A program made the position numbers and the translations under genes. A stretch of DNA of 32,725 nucleotides from Hofstenia miamia (lineage: Eukaryota > Xenacoelomorpha > Acoela > Hofsteniidae): contig CABFPE010000882.1 in assembly GCA_900660155.1 (NCBI GenBank), forward strand, positions 111,345-144,069, in the 5' to 3' direction. The notes beneath the pieces were generated by a model. That model worked only from the letters and a program-made list of their open reading frames with translations. It did not search any database and was not told where the DNA came from. Below, piece by piece: positions 20,546-28,830 of the stretch. How positions within the stretch are numbered: the first letter of the stretch is position 1; every line of letters begins with the position of its first letter.

Positions 20546-21048
20546 TTTTATTAAATGTTAAAAGAGTTAACCACAAGTTTAGAGTTTATTTTCTAATCAC
20601 TTATATAGTATATATGTTTGAAATTTCTTTATTTCTAAATTCAAATTATGAAAATGTTGTAGGTAAACCTTCTGATTTCACAGTAAAATTTGTAAATCCC
20701 ATAAGATTGCACACACAACCACATTACATTTGCCTATATCAAATAAATATGTCATAATCTTGGTACATATTTCTGAGGAGTATAAGAACAGCAAAATTGA
20801 ATATTCCCATGATGAGGGTCTTACATGGACACAAGTTACATTTCCTGATGGTATTTATCAGTACAAAGATATATCAGCATATATAAACAATGAAATGGTA
20901 GCAAATGGTCATAAATCAATGGAAACTACAGATAAAAATATTGAAATTATTTTTAATGAGAATACTTATCAGGTGTTTATTTTCTTAGAGCCTAAAATGT
21001 GTTTAAAATTTGATAAAGAATTTGGTGATCTGCTAGGTTTTAAGTTCT
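20445..21048 (+). repeat. 604-bp internal duplication, copy A
   Basis: Appears identical to 21877-22480 wherever I compared, with no length difference. It covers the 3' end of the small gene, a spacer and most of the minor-capsid-like gene. Confidence 0.85.
20600..20608 (+). promoter_or_regulatory. CTTATATAG promoter-like motif before the minor-capsid-like gene, copy A
   Basis: CTTATATAG ends five bases before the ATG at 20614, after a T-rich TTTTCTAATCA stretch. It is one of six such motifs in the element. Confidence 0.55.
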
Positions 21049-21374
21049 TAAATAAAAACCATCCGATGCTCTTAAAAAAGACTACAATTTCAAATCATGT
21101 TCCTAACATTACAAATGGAATTGATAACATTTTAATTCATTGTTCTCTTATAAGTGATAGCATATATAATGGAAATTCTAGTGATATAGTAGGATTTTCT
21201 TTTCCTACAAATGATTTAGTATCAAGTTAATTATTTACAAAACAACCTTGCAGCAAATTATTCAACAAAAACACAAATGAAATAAGAGGAGTAAGAATAT
21301 ACATTTCTGATAGTCAAAATCAAAATATTAATTTAAATGATAATCATGTTGTTCACTTAGTATTTTTAATATAA
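20614..21374 (+). pseudogene. Probable minor capsid (penton-like) protein gene, copy A, broken
   Basis: The coding region runs from ATG 20614 to TAA 21372, about 250 codons. An in-frame TAA at 20755 and a frame change just after it break the N-terminal part; an in-frame TAA at 21228 breaks the C-terminal part, after which the frame stays open to 21374. Features typical of this PLV-associated family are a short N-terminal strand-rich region, FPDGIYQYKDISAYINNEM in the middle, and a late block with ILIHCSLISDSIYNGNSSDI. The role as a minor virion protein is inferred from its place beside the capsid gene. The first two breaks are also present in copy B, so they predate the duplication. Confidence 0.55.
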
Positions 21375-21403
21375 GATGATTATAATAAAATAAAATTATT
21401 TTT

Positions 21404-21413
21404 CCTTATATAG
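21404..21413 (+). promoter_or_regulatory. CCTTATATAG promoter-like motif before the conserved small gene
   Basis: CCTTATATAG lies two bases before ATG 21416 and is preceded by TTATTTTT. Same motif as before the other genes of the element. Confidence 0.6.
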
Positions 21414-21415
21414 AC

Positions 21416-21977
21416 ATGACTAAATATAAGAAAACTTACGAAAACTATTTAAGAGTTAATTTTAATAACACACAGGTAGAGAATACTCCCCCTTTAAGGG
21501 AAACAAATGTAAAGGGAAGGCCCCNTTACATTTATAGATTTGGATAAATTATATAGAGAATATATTTTGGAAGCTTACTATGTAGATCAAAATGGTATGC
21601 CTTATGGAAAACCAATTATTTCTAATTTGCTGAACAGCATTGTCATAGATCTTTTAACAAAGAGATATAATAAAAAACAAGATAAATACACTGAAAAGTC
21701 TAAGAGAGTATTTAGGAATCTGGTAAAACTTGCTGGAGTTACAGGTAATCGCAAAAATCAAAAAGTTAAAAAGATAATTAAGGGTCAAAGTGTTTTCTAC
21801 TACAATGATCCTTCACAATTAATGGATCACTTAGAATTACTTACTTCTTCTAAGAATGCTGGAAATGATAGCGCTCAAATTTATAATGAAATTATTCAGT
21901 TAATTGACGAATTAGTAAGATTGAATGCTATTACTAAAGATTATGTTAAGAAGTTTTACAATAAATTACAAAATTAA
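21416..21977 (+). CDS. Conserved small PLV-associated protein, unknown function
   Basis: ATG at 21416 directly after the promoter-like motif. The frame runs to the N at 21525, shifts by one base there, and then stays open to TAA at 21975, about 187 codons in all. The N is probably a spurious base, so the gene may in fact be intact. The protein is basic in the middle (KRVFRNLVKLAGVTGNRKNQ) with YYNDPSQLMDHLELL and a helical C-terminus with DELVRLNAITKDYVKKFYN. Similar small proteins are found beside capsid genes in related elements; the function is not known to me. Confidence 0.55.
21525..21525. other. Ambiguous base N shifting a reading frame
   Basis: A single N in the sequence GGCCCCNTTACA. 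The frame is open on both sides but displaced by one across it, so N looks like an inserted placeholder. Confidence 0.7.
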
Positions 21978-22480
21978 TTTTATTAAATGTTAAAAGAGTT
22001 AACCACAAGTTTAGAGTTTATTTTCTAATCACTTATATAGTATATATGTTTGAAATTTCTTTATTTCTAAATTCAAATTATGAAAATGTTGTAGGTAAAC
22101 CTTCTGATTTCACAGTAAAATTTGTAAATCCCATAAGATTGCACACACAACCACATTACATTTGCCTATATCAAATAAATATGTCATAATCTTGGTACAT
22201 ATTTCTGAGGAGTATAAGAACAGCAAAATTGAATATTCCCATGATGAGGGTCTTACATGGACACAAGTTACATTTCCTGATGGTATTTATCAGTACAAAG
22301 ATATATCAGCATATATAAACAATGAAATGGTAGCAAATGGTCATAAATCAATGGAAACTACAGATAAAAATATTGAAATTATTTTTAATGAGAATACTTA
22401 TCAGGTGTTTATTTTCTTAGAGCCTAAAATGTGTTTAAAATTTGATAAAGAATTTGGTGATCTGCTAGGTTTTAAGTTCT
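21877..22480 (+). repeat. 604-bp internal duplication, copy B
   Basis: Partner of 20445-21048. Similarity stops abruptly at TTTAAGTTCT, after which the two copies have unrelated sequence. Confidence 0.85.
22032..22040 (+). promoter_or_regulatory. CTTATATAG promoter-like motif before the minor-capsid-like gene, copy B
   Basis: Same sequence and spacing to its ATG (22046) as in copy A. Confidence 0.55.
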
Positions 22481-22482
22481 AA
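22046..22482 (+). pseudogene. Minor-capsid-like gene, copy B, truncated
   Basis: A copy of the first 58 percent of the gene at 20614. It carries the same early TAA and frame change, then is cut off after DLLGFKF, where unrelated sequence supplies a TAA. The conserved C-terminal block is missing. Confidence 0.65.
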
Positions 22483-22570
22483 TTAAAACAGTTTTCCAAG
22501 AATGAGCCCCAGAATTTTGACAATATAAGGACACGATTTTTAAAACTATTTGCAAAATTAATTTCTTTTA

Positions 22571-22580
22571 CCTTATATAG
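22571..22580 (+). promoter_or_regulatory. CCTTATATAG promoter-like motif before the capsid gene
   Basis: CCTTATATAG ends five bases before ATG 22586 and is preceded by TTTCTTTTA. Confidence 0.6.
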
Positions 22581-22585
22581 TAGAA

Positions 22586-23794
22586 ATGACTGACTTCAGA
22601 AATCCAACAATTCTAGAAAGAAATGAATACATTAGATTTGATCTCCAGACTCCAATTATAATTCCTGCAGCCGGTAATATTCAAAATAAAAACAATTATA
22701 AGTTCACAGTTGATAATTCTATTGATATAATATCTTATGATTGGTTTAATGCTTATATAGATGTGAAATTTAAAATAGTTAAACTTGATAACACAGGATT
22801 TGTTACAGCAGATAATGTTACCATTAGTGGTGATGTCTACTCACGTTTTAACAGAGTATTCGTGGAATATAACAATACTTCTACTACAAATCTTACAAAT
22901 TTTTCAAAAGTCGCCCATTTACACAACATTCTTGAATATTCAGAATCATATTTAAACACTGCACAAAATGAATTCTTCTACAAGGACAATAATGATAAGG
23001 TAGAACTTCTAAAAGATGGAAATGAAATTAATACAATTTTTTATCTCAGTAAAGTTGATTTTTTCAGAGGTCTAAAACATAGTATCTTACCTGCAGGTAA
23101 GGTTCAAATAAATCTTGAATTAGCAAAAGATGATAATGTAATATTTAATCCGGCTGGAAATGGAAAACTAGTTGTCACTCAATTAAGTCTCTTTGTACCA
23201 CAATTAGCATTCAATCCTAGTGGAAGAAAGATGTATTTGAATAGTTTTATAAATAATAAATGGGTGTATATAAGAAACACATTAGAGGAATCTAATCCTA
23301 TAAATCAAAAATCAGGCATATTTAGAATAAGTAATTCAATACAAAAACCTCGATATGTTTTCATCTATACCATCACTGAAGATAAAATTAATGATCAAAG
23401 TAAGAATGAACTTGATTTTGATACCTTTAATTCTACTGAAATTTCTTCATGTCAGTTAGAATTAGGAAATGATAATTTTTATCCACAAGTAGAGATTCAT
23501 CCAACTAGTGAGTTTCCAAGACTATATACAGAATTTGTTAGATATAATGATGGTGTGAATGACTTTTCAACATCTACATTTATTAAGCCTTCTGATTTTA
23601 AGGAGAAATATGGAATAATTGTATTTGATTTATCTAAACAAAAAGAAACATCTTGAAATGCAATCAATGAAATTAGATTTAGATATACTTTACAAGGTGC
23701 TCCAGCAGATTCATTTAAATTCTATGCATTGATTATATATGAACAAGACATACCTGTGAATACAACATTAAATCTAACTACTTTAACATTTTAA
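22586..23794 (+). pseudogene. Probable double-jelly-roll major capsid protein, one internal stop
   Basis: Open from ATG 22586 for 356 codons to TGA at 23654; the same frame then stays open for another 45 codons to TAA at 23792, so the gene is about 402 codons with a single nonsense codon. The protein is strand-rich and Asn/Phe-rich with few Cys. Landmarks include DWFNAYIDVKFKIVKLDN, HLHNILEYSESYLNTAQNEF, LKHSILPAGKVQINLELAKD and FPRLYTEFVRYNDGVNDFST. I recognise these as the layout of PLV-type major capsid proteins found in many invertebrate genomes. Length fits that group. It would form the hexameric shell of an icosahedral particle. Structure prediction would be the deciding test. Confidence 0.6.
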
Positions 23795-23830
23795 GGAAAA
23801 ATAATTTCAGAAAAATGTATTTTCTTTTTT

Positions 23831-23840
23831 CCTTATATAA
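23831..23840 (+). promoter_or_regulatory. CCTTATATAA promoter-like motif before the fibre-like gene
   Basis: CCTTATATAA abuts the ATG at 23841 with no spacer, preceded by TTTCTTTTTT. Confidence 0.6.
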
Positions 23841-25127
23841 ATGGGATTTAATAATAGTGGAATACCTGAAGCTACACGTTTTTATCGAGAGGGTTACAAT
23901 AATAACATAGAAACAGATTTTAAACTCATAAAATACAAAATAAATCACATTAAAAATAATAAGTTAGATATATCAGGATATAATCTTTTTAATAAAGATT
24001 TAAATATGCGCAACGAGAAAATTATAAATGTTCTTGATGGTGAACAGGAAAATTGTACTATTAACTAACAACAAATGGAAGATCATTTTGAAAAAAACTT
24101 GCAAACAATGAAAACAAGATTTTGCAAATTATTAAGCAATCTAATGCTCTATTATGTAGTGTTGAGTCTATGCATAATTTCTATTCAAATTTACAAGAAA
24201 ATTATCAAAAGAATATTCAATTATTTGAAAGAACTGAAGGTGGAAAAACATTTGCTGAAAATTATGAACATGGTTTTACAAAGGCTCATGTAATATCGCA
24301 ATTCTCTGAAAAATATGGTTATTTGGTTTGATAAAAACTTTGGAAACTACTGGAGCTGCTTATAAAAATCAATTTTTTGAAACTGAAAGCCATGAGCAAG
24401 CTTTAGATTTTCCTACCTATGATGATAAAGGTTTTGATAAAATTTCAATAGAAAATGGTTGTATTTATGTTAGAGATGCACATAGTTTCATTTCACTTTC
24501 AGGAATTTGTATCTTATCAAAAAATCATTATAATTTGTTACATTTAAAAATGATGTATACTATACAATAATTAATACATCCTTTGTACATTTTAGAGGTA
24601 AATATGTTTTTAGAAGTGCTGAGATTTTATCTAGCAACTTGACTATATTTACTTTAACAAATTAGTAAATTTGGTGTATTGTCTGTACACAATTTAGTAA
24701 TAGAAGAAACATTTGTTTCCTTAAATAATATATATTTTGACACCACTGATTTGTTTTGGAATGACATTGAATTAAATAGTAGTACTGACAACAGTGATGT
24801 TATTAAAGGAATGGAATTTGATACCGAATTTAAAAACCCCTATAATTCTTATTTGCAACATTGTCAATATAAGGTAATTGGTACACAAGTATTCTTTAGA
24901 GGAATAAGCACAACTTGCAAAAGCGTGCAAATATAATTAAAATTAATCAAAAACTTGCGTATAGTTTAGATTATAATAAATTTGGACTAGCTATATCTAA
25001 TGGTATAATTCAGTGTGATATTTGACATGAGAATGGTCCGTTTTGGTTGTTTGCAAGTGATGCAGGGCCTATAAAATGGATTAGTTTGCAAAATTTGACA
25101 TATTTCTTTCCTAAGACAAATTATTGA
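23841..25127 (+). pseudogene. Fibre- or spike-like protein gene, broken by several frame changes
   Basis: About 430 codons from ATG 23841 to TGA 25125. The first 76 codons are open: DFKLIKYKINHIKNNKLDIS, then NLFNKDLNMRNEKIINVLDG, the modified-noun-like phrase that marks the base of many viral tail and fibre proteins. After TAA at 24066 the frame reads on, then changes near 24122, 24330, 24530 and 24930. The later segments (for example DTTDLFWNDIELNSSTDNSD and PIKWISLQNLTYFF) are strand-rich, like a receptor-binding head. The role is inferred from pattern and position after the capsid gene. In-frame stops and shifts make it inactive. Confidence 0.45.
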
Positions 25128-25146
25128 AATTAATTTTTTCTAATCT

Positions 25147-25155
25147 CCTATATAG
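25147..25155 (+). promoter_or_regulatory. CCTATATAG promoter-like motif before the last PLV gene
   Basis: CCTATATAG ends three bases before ATG 25159 and is preceded by TTTTTTCTAATCT. Confidence 0.5.
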
Positions 25156-25158
25156 AAA

Positions 25159-25783
25159 ATGAGTAAACGAGTTCAAATTTTAAGTGAACCAATTATACTG
25201 AAAACAATAAAAACCAAAACAGGAGAAAATGAAAAAACTTATGGAGTGCAAGTCATAAAATATGTATTATATAACTTTAAAATACAAAAATTTAATTATC
25301 CTAATTTAAATCCTGTGATTCTCAAGTCTTGTTTAGCTTACCAACGTCTTTATATGGTTAATTTTGAATAGAACACATCTATATATGATATATTAGATAA
25401 ATTCAATCAGGAAATTGGTTTGATTGGTCCAGGAGAGGGGTGTTTAACATGCATTTGAATATTTATTTGGAACTATTCAATGTTGTCATACACATTCAAT
25501 CCTCCATGACAGTTATGGGAGAATTTATAATGAATATGGATTGGGTAGGGGTTATTGTTATGCTATTAATAATACTTGTAATTTTTTAAAGAAAAACCCT
25601 TTGTTAGGACATCTGACAGGTTTTATGTTTTGCTTAAGAAATAGGGTGTAATTAAATGTAGAAACATTGAATTTCATGTAAAAATTTTGAACAACAAGTG
25701 GCTTCAAAAACATTTTAGGATGTCCGCAAAATGCAGATGTTAAAAAAATGCAAAAAATTGCTCCAAAACATATTGGTGCATAA
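25159..25783 (+). pseudogene. Conserved PLV-associated protein of unknown function, broken
   Basis: Starts MSKRVQILSEPIILKTIKTK at ATG 25159. An in-frame TAG at 25369 is followed in the same frame by YDILDKFNQEIGLIGPGEGC and FIWNYSMLSYTF, interrupted by TGA codons. After a frame change near 25550, AINNTCNFLKKNPLLGHLTG, then FMFCLRNRV, lead to a TAA at 25781. The Gly-Pro-Gly-Glu-Gly-Cys block with FIWNYS recurs in uncharacterised proteins linked to related elements. It has at least four stops and one shift. Confidence 0.45.
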
Positions 25784-25812
25784 GTTAAAATGGGGGTATA
25801 ATTGAATAATTC

Positions 25813-25849
25813 TTTATATGGGTATATATCAAACAGGGCCTTTTTTACT
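25813..25849 (-). repeat. Right terminal inverted repeat of the PLV-like element
   Basis: Mirror of 19445-19481, ending TTTTTTACT. It is followed by ATTAAT (25850-25855), the proposed right target duplication. Confidence 0.88.
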
Positions 25850-25855
25850 ATTAAT

Positions 25856-26012
25856 ATTTTTAGAAAGATTTTTAGCCATCACCCTCCGTTCAGCTTGCAA
25901 ATAAGTATTTTTAGAAAGATTTTTATCCGTTCAGCATTTTCGAGAACCACGTCCGCTATAATCTTAGAAGTACGTACCGTAGTGACATCCAAAATGAATG
26001 CTTTTGTGTATT
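25856..26012. repeat. Remainder of the tandem array beyond the PLV-like element
   Basis: One partial unit (ATTTTTAGAAAGATTTTTAG onwards) and one nearly whole but diverged unit with GTACCGTAGTGACATCC at 25974. It continues the array of 18979-19440 in the same orientation, so the 6.4 kb element split a pre-existing array. Confidence 0.8.
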
Positions 26013-27009
26013 TGATCGTAGACATACCCGCATGCTCATTTCCATGAGCACCTTCGTATGAAATGTTCTTTCAGAAATCTGGGTCAAAACTCAAAATAGT
26101 TCAAGCTCGATTTTATATAAAATATTCCTTCATTAAGTCCTCCGAATGTGTAGATTCGATAATATAAGTGTGGATTAGTATGAATGTAGTTATAGTGTCT
26201 CCTCTGAGTAATGGTTAGGTTCACATATTGTATTATTTTCTTTTGGTTATTAGAATATGTCTTCCTCGAGTTACGCATTATCAGTTAACTTTTTTGTATT
26301 GTTGCTTCATTTTCAAATATTGATAAATAGGATCGAACCTAATATCACTCCCTCATGCTTTGATGCTTTATTATAAATATAAGAATAATCATAAAATGTT
26401 TGTAAATATTCTGTTTCTCAAAGGCTCGAAGAATCACTAACATTTTTCTTTCTCAAAAACTCTTAGCTTTGCGATGCCATCTAACGTGCTGGAATGACAT
26501 TAAGGGCTCAAGTTTAAAAAGGTGGAATTTTTCACTGCTAAGTTGTAAGGCATGTGACTGAATTACATTTTAAACATTCTAAAAAGCACTGACATATATA
26601 TTTTCTTTCATATTTCTTCGTATTTCTCTGAACAGCAATAACATTCTTTAATGTACAGATGTGATGAAATCTTGATTCATTTGAGTATAAAAATTAGTAG
26701 CAATATGTGAATCAATTGGGAATTTTTTTGCGATTCCTTGTTTAATAAAGACACAAATTCAAATTTTTCATTTTCATAAAAAATATGTATTTTGTTGCTA
26801 GTGGTAAAGTGTACAATCCTCCATAGATGTATATTGATTAATATACTCTCTTTAAATCAATCAGTCAGTCACTGTGTCATTATCCGTTATATTGACATAA
26901 TGGATCGAAATACTCAACTACATTTACCCATAGTTACAGATGAAAGCATCACTTTTTCAATAAAATCTTGTTTCATATATTTTCTACATGTTAATGCTAT
27001 TATTTATAG
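26013..27009 (+). other. PWP2 intron 3, distal part
   Basis: AT-rich, with no gene seen. The open frame that appears to start at 26792 is intron up to the acceptor TATTTATAG ending at 27009. Confidence 0.7.
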
Positions 27010-27686
27010 TGGTCACAGTGCGGAGATTACAGATCTGTGTTTTCAATCTTCCCGTGTCATGCTTTCGTGCAGTTTGGATGGATCCGTCCGCGCATATGAT
27101 ATTGGACGATATCGTTCATTCAGAACATTAGTATCCACGAATCCTACCCAATTAAGTTGTGTCACGGCAGACAGCGGTGGCATTGTCGCAGCTGGATGTG
27201 CTAGAGTTGGTGAAGTCATTGTGTGGTCTTTGGATTCTGGACGGTTGTTAGAAGTTTTGTCCGTTCATGAGGAGCCAATCAGTGGTGTATGCTTGTCACA
27301 AAATACTTTGATTTCGTCTTCGTGGGATGGTTCTATTCGTTTTTGGAGATCTCTTGGAGGTGCTAGTGAATCCGTTGAGTTAGATGGTGACATTACCGCT
27401 ATGGCCATTGCCGTTAATGAAATTGCATTAGCTACACTTTGCAAAAGAATTACCTTTGTTAGTATTGAAGACGCAAATATAATTGCAGAAATTGAATGCA
27501 GAGGTATTCATTATACATCTTTGAAATATACTCCATCAATGTCACACATATTGGCGGCTTATTCGTCTATTGATGTCTATGATGTTAGCACACGAATACT
27601 AATTCGAAAAATTAAAGTAAATCCGCATCTCACAATTCAAACTAAAAAGCTGCCACAACTGCAACCGAAAAAGAAATTTCTGCCAG
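27010..27686 (+). CDS. PWP2: PWP2/UTP1 homologue, exon 4
   Basis: Residues 385 to about 610. The first base completes the Ser codon split after exon 3, giving MSGHSAEITDLCF. The PWP2 signature SCSLDGSVRAYDIGRYRSFR follows, then RTLVSTNPTQLSCVTADSGG, VIVWSLDSGRLLEVLSVHEE and SSWDGSIRFWRS, all second-propeller blades in family order. The linker to the C-terminal domain is short (KKLPQLQPKKKFLPG), much shorter than the vertebrate one. The donor is CCAG/GTAGTG at 27687. Confidence 0.9.
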
Positions 27687-27905
27687 GTAGTGTTTTGTTA
27701 AGACTTGAAAGTTATCAGAGTGCTTGAATTCGTTTCATTTAAACATTTGTAAATTTTATGTTTACTTACATCTAGTCCGAAATGCCATACATTTCATATC
27801 CAGTTTCTCTCATTGTAAGTAGCCTTAGTTTATTTAACATTCCATTTTTAATCTAACCGATTCCACTTTACTTCATTTGAGTGATTGAGTGATTTTGATC
27901 TTTAG

Positions 27906-28180
27906 GCGATTTAAAGACTCAACAGGAATTATCAATATCGAAGTTAGCAATTTCTTGTACAGGCGAATCATTCGCAGTTGCAACTGCTTTTGGAGTTTAC
28001 ATCTATTCGCAGGGAAATCAAAAAGTATTTAACCCTCACTCATTGAAACTGGACACAAATCCACGTTCCATACGCACCGCTTTTAAGAATGGCGATTGGT
28101 TGACAGCTTTAATGGACAGTTTTTCTTTGGGAGAAGTAGAGTTAATTCGTGAAATATTTCTTCAGCTTACTACAGATTTC
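27906..28180 (+). CDS. PWP2: PWP2/UTP1 homologue, exon 5
   Basis: Starts after CTTTAG with GC, completing a Gly codon: LPGDLKTQQELSISKLAIS. The last blade reads ESFAVATAFGVYIYSQGNQK. Then VFNPHSLKLDTNPRSIRTAF, NGDWLTALMDSFSLGEVELI begin the C-terminal Utp12-type helical domain that joins PWP2 to its UTPB partners. It ends phase 0 at TTC/GTAAGA. The cumulative coding length of exons 1-5 is 2106 bases, divisible by three. Confidence 0.88.
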
Positions 28181-28281
28181 GTAAGACTTCTTTTACTTAA
28201 GAAATTTAAATTTTATATGAGAAAAACGCGGTTATTTGAAAATTCTTCAAAATTTACCAATATTGTCTAAAACTAGCATAG

Positions 28282-28352
28282 AGATACCCATTGCTATCTG
28301 AAAAATATGTGGATTACAACTTTTGCGATGTCTCCCCTAGTTCTTACACTAG
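28282..28352 (+). CDS. PWP2: Candidate PWP2 exon 6
   Basis: A CTAGCATAG acceptor 101 bases after exon 5 is followed, in the correct phase 0, by RYPLLSEKYVDYNFCDVSP, ending at a possible AG/GTACGG donor. A proline followed by Tyr-Val fits the PWP2 C-terminal domain loosely. The rest of the domain (perhaps 150-200 codons) was not found in the window, and the two transposons downstream may lie in the next intron. Confidence 0.3.
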
Positions 28353-28830
28353 GTACGGTACGTGTTTTTATGCACTCAGTACAAACTCCATAGTACTTAA
28401 TGTATGCATATATACCTATTTGTTATTTAAATTATATTTTAAGCACATGTGTTAGACCTGTTTTAATAGATGGTCTTTCTTCCTCAGTAAAATGGTGGTA
28501 ATATTTTAAAGTTAACTTTGATGTTAAGATGCACGATATTAGAATAATTTGGAGATGTTAAATTCTTTTTGACTATTTATCAGTTTACGTTTTTTGTTGT
28601 TTCATTAATGGTAATTCCTTCTTCTATGTTCGTACATTTTGTTTTCATTGTAAGTTTCGTTTTGATGTTGATGTCAAAATATTTCTGATCTTAGGTGGCC
28701 TCTCATGTTCTTTGATTCTCACTTATATATATTATATATATATATATATAATTTTTGCACACAATATATATATATATATATAAGTATATATATATTTTGT
28801 GCACACAATATATATATATATATATATACA
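28353..28830. other. Probable PWP2 intron with TA tracts
   Basis: AT-rich, ending in three TA runs at 28725-28830. Two of these are separated by the repeated phrase TGCACACAATATATA. No coding sequence was recognised. Confidence 0.6.

Larger units (their letters stand above)
19445..25849 (+). mobile_element. Polinton-like virus (PLV) type element, 6.4 kb, defective
   Basis: Inverted ends of about 37 bp (35 of 37 identical) begin AGTAAAAAAGGCCC at the left and are mirrored at the right, so the element runs AG...CT as Polintons do. The 6-bp flanks ATTATT and ATTAAT match at five positions. It sits inside the 114-bp tandem array. All genes are on the + strand and look like virion genes: two copies of a minor-capsid-like gene, a conserved small gene, a capsid-like gene, a fibre-like gene and one more. 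Polymerase B, integrase, protease and packaging ATPase were not seen. All coding regions except the small gene contain stops or frameshifts, so this is an old, inactive copy. Confidence 0.75.

Noticed and set aside
26792..27009. N-terminal extension of PWP2 exon 4
   Set aside because: This part has no family similarity and precedes a good acceptor that is in phase with exon 3.
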